A stretch of DNA of 64,000 nucleotides from Bog-532 sp963720945. GTDB taxonomy: Bacteria; Actinomycetota; Actinomycetes; Streptosporangiales; Streptosporangiaceae. The stretch spans positions 124,001-188,000 of the forward strand of contig CAVRHH010000033.1 of the NCBI GenBank assembly GCA_963720945.1. The letters run 5' to 3'. Every line of letters begins with the position of its first letter. Within the stretch, counting starts at the first letter, position 1. Below, one piece after another: positions 42,037 to 51,531 of the stretch. A program made the translations under genes and the position numbers. Under the pieces are notes generated by a model. That model did no database searches. It saw nothing but the letters and a program-made list of their open reading frames with translations, and had not been told where the DNA came from.

Positions 42037-42741
42037 TGCATTGACCTCCCCGTCGGATCGTCGTGGGCGCTGCGCCTCCCGCTGCATCAGAACGGCCTGG
42101 TCCGCCCGGGCCCAGTCGGTACCGGCCAGCTCCTGGGGGAATTCGCCCGTCTCGTGCCAGGTCCGCCAGAACTTCAGGTCCGGGAACGTGCCGTCGGCCA
42201 GTTCCGTCATCAGCCCGCGGACCCACTCGCCCTCGGCCCGCTTCATCGCGAGCCCGTACTCGGTCTCCAGCAGGAACAGCCGGGGCAGACGATGGCTGAC
42301 GGCGTGGTCGATGATCCCGGTGGTGGCCGCGATCTCGATCTCCAGCGCCTGCAGCCGTTCCGCCAGCAGCCCGGCCAGCTCGTCCGGATGGATCACCGCC
42401 ATCAGCGAGAGCACCGAGGTAAAGACCGGATACTCCTTGACCGGCTCGCTGATCAGCTCACGGAGCCGATCCTCCAGCTCGCGCTGTCCCTCCTCGGTGA
42501 TGTGGTAGACGGTCCGCTCGGGGCGATGGCCCGCCCGCGCGGTGCCCTCCGGCTCGACCAGGCCGCGGCTCTCCAGGTCCTGCACGACGGTGTAGAGCGA
42601 GCCGTACCGGATCTTGATGGAGTCGTCTTTCCCGCGGTGCTTGAGCAGCCGCGCGATCTGGTACGGGTGCGCCGGCCCGCTCATCAGCATGGCCAGCACG
42701 GCCAGAGCGAGCGGGCTGGTGAGCTTGCGCCTCCGTGCCAT
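42019..42741 (-). CDS. PadR family repressor
   Basis: 240 residues. Winged helix (~8-90): LTSPLALAVLAMLMSGPAHP, YQIARLLKHRG, IRYGSLYTVVQDLESRGLVE, YHITEEGQRELEDRLREL; a long helical C-terminal dimerisation domain follows. PadR proteins sense xenobiotics and control adjacent efflux genes. Located 185 bp upstream of the ABC ATPase gene on the same strand, with a perfect palindrome before its own start. Confidence 0.93.
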   Translation of the reverse strand: MARRRKLTSPLALAVLAMLMSGPAHPYQIARLLKHRGKDDSIKIRYGSLYTVVQDLESRGLVEPEGTARAGHRPERTVYHITEEGQRELEDRLRELISEPVKEYPVFTSVLSLMAVIHPDELAGLLAERLQALEIEIAATTGIIDHAVSHRLPRLFLLETEYGLAMKRAEGEWVRGLMTELADGTFPDLKFWRTWHETGEFPQELAGTDWARADQAVLMQREAQRPRRSDGEVNAPGSSQ

Positions 42742-42780
42742 CGCTGTTCCGCCTCGCGTCCGGGGTTGGAGTTATCCTGA

Positions 42781-42808
42781 TCCGTATATTCGGGTACGAG
42801 TATACGGA
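42781..42808. promoter_or_regulatory. PadR operator candidate: TCCGTATA-N12-TATACGGA
   Basis: Perfect 8-bp arms 40 bp upstream of the padR start, in a locally AT-rich promoter region. PadR regulators usually bind such palindromes in their own promoters. Confidence 0.7.
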
Positions 42809-42879
42809 GAGGAGTGTCGCGATACAAGTTATATCGCGAGTTGGTTTTCCTGGAAAGACCGCCGGGCCGGTGTCCTGGC

Positions 42880-43080
42880 AGCGGGCGCTCCGCTGGCGGG
42901 ACGAGGCCCGGCCGCGGCACGCCCCCGCGCGACGTCCCCGCGCACCGCCGGCGTCACACCACCCCCCGTGGCAGCCGGCGCTGAAACAGGAACCCACCGG
43001 AAGGCGGCGTGAACCGCGCTGGAGGAATCCCCGTCGTTCACGACGGGGAGGACGTCAAACTTGTAATCAGCCGGTGGTGA
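42880..43080 (+). mobile_element. Relic of an IS200/IS605-type TnpB 3' end
   Basis: At 43003-43080 one frame reads GGVNRAGGIPVVHDGEDVKL, and the DNA has the stem CCCCGTCG-TTCA-CGACGGGG (43028-43047). Both are the familiar ends of actinobacterial TnpB genes ('REGIPVVHGREDVK'), where the 3' end of the gene also forms the omega/reRNA scaffold. Upstream frames give KQEPTGRRREP- and ETGTHRKA-like fragments also seen in TnpB tails, but stops and shifts intervene. No nuclease core is present. Recognition is from memory. Confidence 0.55.
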
Positions 43081-43164
43081 CGCCGCAATCAACCCGACGG
43101 ACGATGCCCCGATCGCCGATCCGGGCGAGGCTTGAGGAGCTCCTTAAGGATTGCGAGGGAATCC

Positions 43165-43929
43165 ATGGTGCTCACATCTGAGACATTCAATGACGGCGTC
43201 AAGGCCACGCCGGCCGCACACTGCATAGATCTGTGCAAGACGTACGGGGCGGGACAGACCGCTGTGCAGGCCCTGGCCAGCATCAACGTGACGTTCGAGC
43301 GGGGCCGGTTCACGGCCGTGATGGGCCCGTCGGGGTCCGGGAAGTCAACGCTCATGCACTGCATGGCGGGCCTGGACCGGCCCACGTCGGGGCAGACGTT
43401 CGTCGGCGACCTGGACATCGGGAGCCTGGATGATGCCGGGCTCACTCGGCTGCGGCGGGACCGGATCGGCTTCGTCTTCCAGTCCTTCAACCTCATCCCG
43501 ACGCTGACCGCAGCCGAGAACATCACCCTGCCCGCTGCCCTGGCAAGTGCGAAGGTCGACCGGGAGTGGCTCGATTACCTGGTGAAACAGCTGGGGATCG
43601 GCGACCGGCTGACGCACCGCCCCGGTGAGCTGTCGGGTGGCCAGCAGCAGCGCGTCGCGTGTGCCCGGGCGCTGATCAACCGGCCAGACCTCGTCTTCGC
43701 CGATGAGCCCACGGGCAACCTGGACTCCAATTCCTCCGCAGACCTGCTGGCGTTCCTCCGGCGGTCGGTGCAGGAACTCGGCCAGTCGATCGTCATGGTG
43801 ACGCACGACCCGCGGGGGGCCGCGTACGCGGACCGGGTCCTTTTCCTGGCCGACGGGACCGTGGTGGGTGAGCTGGAGACGCCGACCGCCGATTCGGTCC
43901 TGGAGCGGATGCGGACCCTGGGGGCCTGA
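43165..43929 (+). CDS. ABC transporter ATPase (MacB/LolD type)
   Basis: 254 residues from ATG 43165 (GCGAGGGA upstream). Walker A VMGPSGSGKSTLMHCMAGL, Q-loop FVFQSFNLIPTLTAAENI, signature ELSGGQQQRVACARALI, Walker B LVFADEPTGNLDSNSSADL, H-loop IVMVTHDPRGAAYADR. The closing 'L-A-D-G-T-V-V' segment is typical of this mechanotransmission-type subfamily. It is followed 1 bp later by its FtsX-type permease. Confidence 0.95.
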   Translation: MVLTSETFNDGVKATPAAHCIDLCKTYGAGQTAVQALASINVTFERGRFTAVMGPSGSGKSTLMHCMAGLDRPTSGQTFVGDLDIGSLDDAGLTRLRRDRIGFVFQSFNLIPTLTAAENITLPAALASAKVDREWLDYLVKQLGIGDRLTHRPGELSGGQQQRVACARALINRPDLVFADEPTGNLDSNSSADLLAFLRRSVQELGQSIVMVTHDPRGAAYADRVLFLADGTVVGELETPTADSVLERMRTLGA

Positions 43930-43930
43930 C

Positions 43931-46444
43931 ATGCGGAACGTGACCATCAAGGGCCTCTTGGCTCACAAGCTCCGGCTGGCGCTGACCGCGCTGGCGATCG
44001 TGCTCGGAGTGACCTTCATCTCCGGGACGTTCGTCTTGACCGACACCTTGCACAACACGTTCTCCGTGCTGTTCGGCAACGTCTACCAGAAAGTGGATTT
44101 CCAGGTCCGCGGCGTCGCGCAGCTGGGCAGCGGCGCGAACGCGATGCGCAATGAACTGCCCGAGTCGCTGCTGGCCACGATCCGCGGCGTGCCCGGCGTC
44201 GGGGCCGCGGAGGGCGATGCCGACGGCTACGCCCAGTTCGTGGCGCACGACGGCAAGGCGATCCAGACCGGCGGCGCGCCGACCCTCGGCGTAAGCTTCG
44301 ATCCCGATCAGCAGGTCTCCGACCTGCGCATTGTCGCGGGCGGCCCGCCGGTGACCGGCACTGACGTGGTGATGGACGCCGGGACGGCCCAGAAGTACGA
44401 CTTCAGCGTCGGGCAGCGCGTCCGCATCCTTTTTGCCGGGCCGCCCCGGACGTTCACCATCACCGGCATCGCCCAGTTCGGGACGGCGGACAACCTCGCC
44501 GGGGCGACCCTGGCCGCGTTTACGCTGCCGACCGCGCAGGCCGTGGCCCAGGAGGTGGGCCGGCTCGATGACATCAACGTGGTGACCGCCCCCGGCGCCA
44601 GCAAGCCCGCGGTCCAGCGAGCCATCGCCAGCGTCCTCCCGGCCAGGGTGGAGGTGGTCACCGGGCAGACCGTGGCGAACGAGAACACCAGCTCGGTCAA
44701 CCAATCGCTGTCGTTCTTCTCCACGGCGCTGCTGGTCTTCGCTTTTATCTCGCTGTTCGTGGGCGGGTTCACCATCTTCAACACCTTCTCGATCATCGTC
44801 GGGCAGCGGACGCGGGAGCTGGCCCTGCTGCGGATCGTCGGCGCGAGCCGCCGTCAGGTGTTCGGTTCCGTGCTCACCGAGGCGGCCATCACCGGGCTCG
44901 TCTCCTCGGTGATCGGCCTGGGCCTCGGCGTGCTGGCCGCGCTCGGGCTGCAGGCGCTGCTGCGCGGGTTCGGGATCACGCTGCCCCCGGGATCGCTGGT
45001 GTTCGAGCCGCGGACCGTGCTGGTGGGGCTGGCCGTCGGTACCGGCGTGACGGTTGTGGCCGCGGTCGGCCCAGCCCGCAACGCCGTGCGCATCCCGCCG
45101 GTCGCCGCTCTGGATGACCGTCCGCCCGACAGCGGCGTCTCGCTCCGGCGCCGGTTCGCCTGGGGCACGGCGCTGACCCTGGCCGGCGCACTCCTGCTGG
45201 CCATCGGGCTGGCCAAGCCGGCTATCCAGCTCGTGGGCGTGGGCGCGGTGTGCATCTTCGTCGGTGTCGCCATGCTTGCCCCCGCAGTCGCCCGCCCGCT
45301 AGCCAGCGCGATAGGGCGCCCGCTGGCCGGGTTGCTCGGGGAACCAGGCAAGCTCGGGCGGGAGAATTCCATGCGCAGTCCCCGGCGCACCGCCCAGACG
45401 GCCTCGGCGCTCATGGTCGGCCTGGCCCTGGTCGCGGCGATATCGGTGTTCGGCGCCTCGGTGTCCAGATCGGCCACGAGCAGCGCGGATCAGGCGATCA
45501 GCGCCGGCCTCATCGTGACGGCGAGCGGGTCGGGGCAACTCAGCAATTCGGTGCCGGCCACGGCATCGGCCGTGCCGGGCGTCACCGCGGCCACCACCGT
45601 CTACCGGTCACAATTCGAGCTGCGGAATACGCTGGCCACGCTCACCGCGGTGTCGACAGCGCACCTGGCCGACACGCTGATCCTGCGCATGACCGCGGGC
45701 ACCCCGGCCGCCCTCGCCCAGGGAGAGCTGCTCATCGACTCCACCACCGCGAAGTCGAAGCACCTGTCGGTCGGCGGCACCGTCCCGGTCAAGTTCGCGG
45801 AGACGGGTTCTTCCGTGCTGCGCATCGGCGGGATATACGAGGCCAACGCCCTGATCGGCAGCTACCTGGTCAGTGCCGGGTTCTTCGCCGCCCACTACAG
45901 CAACCCGTCGCTGGCTGCGCTGCTGCTGGGCACCAATGGCCGCGGCACCGTGACGAAGGACGTCACCAGCGCCCTGGCCCCCTATCCGAACGTGGTGGTC
46001 CAGACCAGGGCTCAATTCGACCAAGCCCAGGTCGCTAACGTCAACCAGGTGCTCGGGCTGGTCTATGCGCTGCTCGCGCTGGCGGTCATCATCGCGCTCA
46101 TCGGGATCGTGAACACGCTCATGCTCTCGGTCTTCGAGCGCACCCACGAGATCGGCCTGCTCCGGGCGGTCGGCATGAAGCGGCGCCAGGTCCGGGTCAT
46201 GATCCGGTCCGAAGCGGTCATCCTCGCCATCTTCGGCGCCATCATCGGGATCATCATCGGCACCGGCATGGGCATCGCGCTGGTCTCCTCGCTGAAACAG
46301 CAGGGCATCACCAGCACCGTCGTGCCCGCGTCCAGACTCGTGATCTTCCTCGTGCTCGCCGCCCTGCTCGGCCTGGTCGCCGCCAGCTGGCCCGCCCGTC
46401 GCGCCGCCAAACTGGACGTGCTGGCCGCCATCGCGGCCGAGTAG
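43931..46444 (+). CDS. FtsX/MacB-type ABC permease (two FtsX domains)
   Basis: 837 residues. The first helix LRLALTALAIVLGVTFISGT is followed by a large extracellular domain (~40-260), an FtsX core with GGFTIFNTFSIIVGQRTREL ALLRIVGASRRQV, a middle section, a second extracellular domain (~490-690) and a second FtsX core ending LLGLVAASWPARRAAKLDVL. This ten-helix actinobacterial type with its ATPase usually exports lipids or peptides or acts in envelope stress; cargo unknown. Confidence 0.93.
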   Translation: MRNVTIKGLLAHKLRLALTALAIVLGVTFISGTFVLTDTLHNTFSVLFGNVYQKVDFQVRGVAQLGSGANAMRNELPESLLATIRGVPGVGAAEGDADGYAQFVAHDGKAIQTGGAPTLGVSFDPDQQVSDLRIVAGGPPVTGTDVVMDAGTAQKYDFSVGQRVRILFAGPPRTFTITGIAQFGTADNLAGATLAAFTLPTAQAVAQEVGRLDDINVVTAPGASKPAVQRAIASVLPARVEVVTGQTVANENTSSVNQSLSFFSTALLVFAFISLFVGGFTIFNTFSIIVGQRTRELALLRIVGASRRQVFGSVLTEAAITGLVSSVIGLGLGVLAALGLQALLRGFGITLPPGSLVFEPRTVLVGLAVGTGVTVVAAVGPARNAVRIPPVAALDDRPPDSGVSLRRRFAWGTALTLAGALLLAIGLAKPAIQLVGVGAVCIFVGVAMLAPAVARPLASAIGRPLAGLLGEPGKLGRENSMRSPRRTAQTASALMVGLALVAAISVFGASVSRSATSSADQAISAGLIVTASGSGQLSNSVPATASAVPGVTAATTVYRSQFELRNTLATLTAVSTAHLADTLILRMTAGTPAALAQGELLIDSTTAKSKHLSVGGTVPVKFAETGSSVLRIGGIYEANALIGSYLVSAGFFAAHYSNPSLAALLLGTNGRGTVTKDVTSALAPYPNVVVQTRAQFDQAQVANVNQVLGLVYALLALAVIIALIGIVNTLMLSVFERTHEIGLLRAVGMKRRQVRVMIRSEAVILAIFGAIIGIIIGTGMGIALVSSLKQQGITSTVVPASRLVIFLVLAALLGLVAASWPARRAAKLDVLAAIAAE

Positions 46445-46557
46445 CGCACTCAGTTAACTGCTGAGAGCGATCATGTCAGTCGTCTCGGTAACATCTCCTT
46501 CCGGCGCCGGACGCACGGCGGCACGAGAATTCAGCCACGCCGACGTCGAACAGATGT

Positions 46558-46597
46558 TTGACACGTGATCTTATGTCCGACAGGGTTGAGATCACGT
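46558..46597 (+). promoter_or_regulatory. TTGACA promoter element overlapped by a 9-bp inverted repeat
   Basis: TTGACA (46558-46563) is a consensus -35 box. ACGTGATCT (46563-46571) and AGATCACGT (46589-46597) are perfect arms spaced by 17 bp, covering the expected -35 to +1 region of the gene starting at 46632. This looks like a repressor-controlled promoter. Confidence 0.55.
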
Positions 46598-46631
46598 CAT
46601 CGAACGATAGCCAGACCGGGAGGAGCCGATC

Positions 46632-47279
46632 GTGGGGCAGAAGACCGTCCGATTCAGCGATCTGAGCGGACAGCTCATCACCGAGGACGACGCGCTGGCG
46701 CGCATCGTCGTGCACGACCACCCCGAGCTCGGGGACAGCCCGGTCGAGATTGAGGCCCTCGTCGACGAGGCCGCCATCATCGAGAAGGCCGCGCTGCGGG
46801 TGGCCATCGTTGAGCTGCATCTTCCCGGCGAGGACGAGCCACGCCGGGTCGTCGTCGACGTGGCGGCCTTTGACGGCCTGGCCACCGACACGCCGATGAG
46901 CGAGTTGCTCATCACGGCCCGGCCGGCTCGCCCGGCGCGGCGCCCGGCCAAGGCGGCCGCCTCAGCCCCGGCGGGAAACACCGGGCGGGTCAACTACGCG
47001 ACCCTCGAGCACGCCGGCGAGCCGCACAAGGGGAAGACCACCGACGCGGAGAAAAAGCTCGTCCGCGACCACTTCGACGAGATCAACGACCGGCTCGTGG
47101 CCCAGGGGATGCGCACGATCAGCCTGACCGACCCCGAGCACGTCGAGCGCTACGGCCTGCAGGACATGGCCGGCGAGCTGGCCGGCGAGCAGGAGGCGCT
47201 GCCGATCCGGGAGCTGACGAGCGAACGCGCGGAGGACGCGCTGACCGACGAGGACGAAGAGACCGAGCTGGCCAGCTAG
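46632..47279 (+). CDS. Hypothetical actinobacterial protein
   Basis: I do not recognise a named family. 215 residues, acidic overall. An N-terminal part (~1-95: VRFSDLSGQLITEDDALARI, EALVDEAAIIEKAALRVAIV) resembles a small alpha/beta domain; an Ala/Pro/Arg linker (~97-120) follows; then a conserved-looking helical segment GKTTDAEKKLVRDHFDEIND RLVAQGMRTISLTDPEHVER; the tail is Glu/Asp-rich. No signal or membrane helix, so cytoplasmic. GTG start with GGGAGGAG upstream. Confidence 0.7.
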   Translation: MGQKTVRFSDLSGQLITEDDALARIVVHDHPELGDSPVEIEALVDEAAIIEKAALRVAIVELHLPGEDEPRRVVVDVAAFDGLATDTPMSELLITARPARPARRPAKAAASAPAGNTGRVNYATLEHAGEPHKGKTTDAEKKLVRDHFDEINDRLVAQGMRTISLTDPEHVERYGLQDMAGELAGEQEALPIRELTSERAEDALTDEDEETELAS

Positions 47280-47437
47280 ACCGCTCACCGCCGGGCCGGG
47301 CACGGCGGCTGGGCGTGCTACCAGGTTGTCCGCTGGTGCGCCGGCCTTGAGGCCGGTGGTGAAGGGGGCGGGGGTAAGCCGGGACGCCCGGGGGCCAGGC
47401 CGGCTAGCTGCCCGGCGTCAGCTACTCAACGCGTCAG

Positions 47438-49222
47438 CTACTCAATAAGGGACGGCCGCTCGCCGGACGGCGCCTGGTCAACCGTGCTGACGATGGCGAA
47501 CGACTCGGGCGGCATCTTCAGCACCCGCCCCGCGTGGGTCACCTCCGCCGACGCCAGCAGCACCACGCCGACGTGCCGGTCCAGGCGGACGTTGTCGACC
47601 TCACCGGCCAGGTTGCACGCCAGCCGCAGGTCGCCCCGGTGCAGCACCAGCCACCGGCTGCCGGGGCCGGTATCGATGGTGAACGCGTCCAGCCTCGGGT
47701 CGGCCAGTTCCGGGTACTCGTGCCGCAGCGCGATCAGGCCGCGGTACAGCTCCAGCATGAACCGGTGATCCGGGACGGACAGCTCCTTCCAGTTCAGGGT
47801 GGACCGCTCGACGGTGGCCGGGGACATCGGGTCGGGGACGTCCTGCTCGCCCCAGCCGTGCTCGGAGAACTCCGCCCGGCGCCCGTTACGTACGGCCTCC
47901 GCCAGGCCCGGGTCGGGGAAGGACGCGAAGAACTGCCACGGGGTGCTGGCCGCCCACTCCTCGCCCATGAAGAGCATCGGCGTGTAGGGCGAGCAGAGCA
48001 GGATCGCCGCGCCGCAGGCGAGCCGTCCCGGGCGGACGGTCGCCGACAGCCGGTCGCCCTCGGCCCGGTTGCCGATCTGGTCGTGATTCTGCAGGTAGCT
48101 GACGAACTGGTAGCCCGGGATCCGTTGCGTGTCCACCGGACGGCCGTGCGTCCGGCCACGGAACGACGACCAGGTGCCGGCGTGGAAGTACGCCGACCGG
48201 AGGGTGGCCGCGAGGGCGCCCGGTGCGGCGAAGTCCCGGTAGTAGCCCTGCGTCTCGCCGGTCAGCGTGACGTGCAGCGCGTGATGGATGTCATCGCACC
48301 ACTGGGCGGTGAGCCCGTACCCGCCCGCTTCGCGGGACGTGATCAGCCTCGGGTCGTTCAGATCTGATTCGGCGATCAGGGTGAGCGGCCGGTGCACCCC
48401 GGCGGCCAGCGCGTCAACGTCGGCGGCCAGTTCCTCCAGCAGCGGCAGCGCCCGGTGGTCCTCGATCGCGTGCACCGCATCGAGACGGAGCCCGTCCACG
48501 TGGAAGTCCCGCAGCCAGCCCACGGCGTTGTCGATCACGTAGCGGCGGACCTCATCGGAGCCGGGGCCGTCCACGTTGAGCGCGGCCCCCCACTGGTTCG
48601 AGCCGGCGAAGTACGGGCCGAAGCGGTACAGGTACGCGCCGGACGGGCCGATGTGGTTGTAGACGACGTCCAGCACCACGCCGAGGCCGCGCTCGTGGCA
48701 GGCGTTCACGAACCGCTTGAACCCGTCCGCGCCGCCGTAGGGCTCGTGCACCGCCCCCCACAGCACCCCGTCGTACCCCCAGCCGGCGGTGCCGTCGAAC
48801 GCGTTGACCGGCATCACCTCAACCAGGTCGACGCCGAGGCCGGTCAGGTAGTCGAGCCGCTCGATGGCCGCGTCGAACGTCCGGCCGGGCGTGAACGTGC
48901 CGATGTGCATCTCGTACAGCACGGACCCGGGCAGCGCGCGCCCCGTCCAGGCGCCGTCGGTCCAGCGGAACGCGGAGTGATCGTAGCTTCGCGACGGACC
49001 GAACACCCCCTCCGGCTGCCACTGCGAGCGCGGGTCCGCCAGCGGGGTGTCGTCATCGTCGAGCAGGTAGGCGTAGTCGGTACCCGGCAGGAGCGGCTCG
49101 GGCGGGTGCCACCAGGCGTGGTCGTCCCGGGTCATCTCGAAGGTCTGGTCGTTTGCGCGCAGCCGGACCAGTCCAGGGTCCGGCGCCCATACCGGGCCGG
49201 CACGCCACGGGCCGGAGGTCAC
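47438..49222 (-). CDS. treZ: Maltooligosyl trehalose trehalohydrolase
   Basis: 594 residues. Cleaves trehalose from maltooligosyl trehalose made by TreY. GH13 motifs: VEVMPVNAFDGTAGWGYDGV, LDVVYNHIGPSGAYL, VDGLRLDAVHAI (nucleophile Asp), LIAESDLNDPRL (acid/base Glu) and FVSYLQNHDQIGNRA. The N-terminal CBM48-like domain (~1-90) is typical. Last gene of the treX-treY-treZ operon, overlapping treY by 4 nt. Confidence 0.97.
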   Translation of the reverse strand: MTSGPWRAGPVWAPDPGLVRLRANDQTFEMTRDDHAWWHPPEPLLPGTDYAYLLDDDDTPLADPRSQWQPEGVFGPSRSYDHSAFRWTDGAWTGRALPGSVLYEMHIGTFTPGRTFDAAIERLDYLTGLGVDLVEVMPVNAFDGTAGWGYDGVLWGAVHEPYGGADGFKRFVNACHERGLGVVLDVVYNHIGPSGAYLYRFGPYFAGSNQWGAALNVDGPGSDEVRRYVIDNAVGWLRDFHVDGLRLDAVHAIEDHRALPLLEELAADVDALAAGVHRPLTLIAESDLNDPRLITSREAGGYGLTAQWCDDIHHALHVTLTGETQGYYRDFAAPGALAATLRSAYFHAGTWSSFRGRTHGRPVDTQRIPGYQFVSYLQNHDQIGNRAEGDRLSATVRPGRLACGAAILLCSPYTPMLFMGEEWAASTPWQFFASFPDPGLAEAVRNGRRAEFSEHGWGEQDVPDPMSPATVERSTLNWKELSVPDHRFMLELYRGLIALRHEYPELADPRLDAFTIDTGPGSRWLVLHRGDLRLACNLAGEVDNVRLDRHVGVVLLASAEVTHAGRVLKMPPESFAIVSTVDQAPSGERPSLIE

Positions 49223-51531
49223 AGGTCACCTCGCACGAGAAGAGCGACGGGGTAACGGCTGAGCAGGTCCGCCAGCAGCGGGGCCTGGCCATCGACGGGC
49301 TGGCCGCCGACGACGTCCGTCCAGCCGGCGCCGCCGGGCAGCGGCAGTACGGTGCCGCGCCAGCCGCCGTCTCGCTGCAGCCCGATGGGAAGGCGGGTGG
49401 CCACGGCGACGAGCCGGTCACCGCCCCGCGCGAACGCGACCGCGTGGCCGGCGGCGGGGCCCTCGGCGGCCAGCGCGCGGTACCCGCCGAACAGCGCGGG
49501 CTGGTCCAGGCGGAGCCGCAGCACCCGCGTCACCACCAGCAGCTTGGCCGCGCCGGATTCGTCCACGCTGGGCAGCCAGCCGCCGTCGATGCGGGCCAGC
49601 AGCTCCCGGCGCCGGCCGAAGTCGACCGGGCGGCGGTTGTCCGGGTCGACCAGCGACAGGTCCCACAGTTCGCTGCCCTCATACATGTCCGGCACGCCGG
49701 GCATGGTGAGCTGGACCAGTTTCTGGCCCAGCGAGTTCGACCAGCCGGCGTCCCGCACCCGGGCCACGAACTCCCCGACGTCAGCGGCCAGCGCGGCGTC
49801 GCCCAGCACCGCCCCGGGCCAGGCGGCCACGGCCGCGTCGAACGTCGCGTTCGGCTCCGTCCAGCTGGTGGCGATCTTGGCTTCCCGGGACGCCTTCGCC
49901 AGGTACCCGCCCAGCCGTTCCGGGGTGATCGGCCACGCGCCGACCAGCGACTGCCAGGCGAGCAGGTTCAGCGTCGGCTCGGGCAGCCGGGCCCGGCCCG
50001 ACCACCGGCGCACCGCGGCGGCGAACTCGGCGGGCAGCTCGGACAGCACGGCCAGCCGGGCCCGCACGTCCTCCGACCGCTTGGTGTCGTGGGTGGACAG
50101 CGCGGTCATCGACCGCGGGTACTCCTCCGCCGCCCGCCCGGCCCGGCGGTGGAACTCCTCCGGCGGCACGCCGAACCGCCCGGGGTCCCCGCCGACCTCG
50201 TTCAGCGCGACGAACCGGTTGTACCGGTAAAAGACCGTGTCCTCCACGCCCTTGGCCATCACCATCGCGGCGGTCTGCTGGATCCGCTCGGCCAGCTCTC
50301 CGTCCGGGTCGGCGGTCATGCGCCGCACAAGCGTCCCGATCGGGCCGGCCAGGCCCGGCTCGCGGCCCGACGCCGCGGCGGCCGCTTCCTGCAGGGCATT
50401 CGTTTCACCGTCGGCGAGGTAGGAGCGGTAAACGGGGAAGCTGGCCAGGAGCTCGATGACCCCGGCTTCGGCCCGTTCGGGATCAATCTGCTCGTCGCGG
50501 ATCACCCGCACCGCGACCCGGGTGATCCGGCGGGCCTCGGCGCGCAGCAGGTGCTGGGCCACCCAGCGCTTGGCGTCGTATTCCATCTGCCGCAGATCCT
50601 GCGGGCCGCACTCCGCCGTGGCGAACGCGATGACCGCGGCCTCCCCCGCGCCGTCGACGAACAGCCCGCAGGCCAGCCGGAGGGCGTCGTAGCCGACGGT
50701 GCCGTCCACCGGCCAGCGGGCCGGCAGCGTCTCGTCCGGGCCGAGGATCTTCTCCACCACCAGCCACGCCGAGGGCGCGGCGGCCGCCAGCCGCCGCAGG
50801 TACGCCCCCGGGTCGGCCAGTCCGTCGGGGTGGTCCACGCGCAGCCCGGTGACCTGGCCCTCCGCCACCCAGCCGAGCACGGTGGCGTGCGTCGCGGCGA
50901 AGACCTCCGGATCCTCGACGCGGACCGCCGCGAGCGTGGTGATGTCGAAGAACCGGCGGTAGTTCAGCTCGCCGTTCGCGCGGCGCCAGTCCGTGAGGCG
51001 GTAGTGCTGCCGCTCGTGCACCTGCTGCGGGGTGCCGTCACCGGTACCGGGAGCGATGGGGAAGCGCAGGTCGTGGTAGGCGAGCTGGCCGTCGGTAATG
51101 GTCAGGTCGGAGACGGCCGCCGCATCCGCCAGGACCGGCACCATGATCGGTGTCCGGTCCCACTCGATGTCGAAGAAGCGGGCGTACGGTGAGCCACGGC
51201 CCAGCCGGAGCACGTCCCACCACCACGGGTTGGCCGCCGGTACCGCGATGCCCATGTGGTTGGGCACGATGTCGAGGACCAGGCCAAGGCCGGCGTCGCC
51301 GAGCCGGGCCGCGAGATCCGCGAAGCCGGCGTCGCCGCCCAGGGCCGGGCTGGCCTTGGTGGGGTCCACCACGTCGTAGCCGTGGGCCGACCCGGGCGTG
51401 GCGGCCAGCACCGGCGAGGAGTACATCGCGCCCGCGCCCAGATCACGCAGGTACGGGATGAGCTCCGCGGCACCGGAGAAGGTGAGGTTCGGCCCGAGCT
51501 GGAGCCGGTAAGTGGAGGCCGGGGGCGTCAC
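49219..51531 (-). CDS. treY: Maltooligosyl trehalose synthase
   Basis: 770 residues from GTG 51531. Isomerises the terminal alpha-1,4 bond of maltodextrins to the alpha,alpha-1,1 bond of trehalose. GH13 subfamily 26 motifs: PASTYRLQLGPNLTF, GIDIVPNHMGIAV-like LVLDIVPNHMGIAV, GLRVDHPDGLADP (nucleophile Asp), LVVEKILGPDETLPARWPVD (acid/base Glu) and YRYNRFVALNEVGGDP. The GTG overlaps the treX stop as GTGA, which fixes the start; a frame extension upstream only reads antisense of treX. Confidence 0.97.
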   Translation of the reverse strand: MTPPASTYRLQLGPNLTFSGAAELIPYLRDLGAGAMYSSPVLAATPGSAHGYDVVDPTKASPALGGDAGFADLAARLGDAGLGLVLDIVPNHMGIAVPAANPWWWDVLRLGRGSPYARFFDIEWDRTPIMVPVLADAAAVSDLTITDGQLAYHDLRFPIAPGTGDGTPQQVHERQHYRLTDWRRANGELNYRRFFDITTLAAVRVEDPEVFAATHATVLGWVAEGQVTGLRVDHPDGLADPGAYLRRLAAAAPSAWLVVEKILGPDETLPARWPVDGTVGYDALRLACGLFVDGAGEAAVIAFATAECGPQDLRQMEYDAKRWVAQHLLRAEARRITRVAVRVIRDEQIDPERAEAGVIELLASFPVYRSYLADGETNALQEAAAAASGREPGLAGPIGTLVRRMTADPDGELAERIQQTAAMVMAKGVEDTVFYRYNRFVALNEVGGDPGRFGVPPEEFHRRAGRAAEEYPRSMTALSTHDTKRSEDVRARLAVLSELPAEFAAAVRRWSGRARLPEPTLNLLAWQSLVGAWPITPERLGGYLAKASREAKIATSWTEPNATFDAAVAAWPGAVLGDAALAADVGEFVARVRDAGWSNSLGQKLVQLTMPGVPDMYEGSELWDLSLVDPDNRRPVDFGRRRELLARIDGGWLPSVDESGAAKLLVVTRVLRLRLDQPALFGGYRALAAEGPAAGHAVAFARGGDRLVAVATRLPIGLQRDGGWRGTVLPLPGGAGWTDVVGGQPVDGQAPLLADLLSRYPVALLVRGDL

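Noticed and set aside
47341..47356. CCGGCCT/AGGCCGG hairpin between the hypothetical gene and treZ
   Set aside because: Seven base pairs with a 2-nt loop and GC-rich flanks are too common here to call a terminator confidently.
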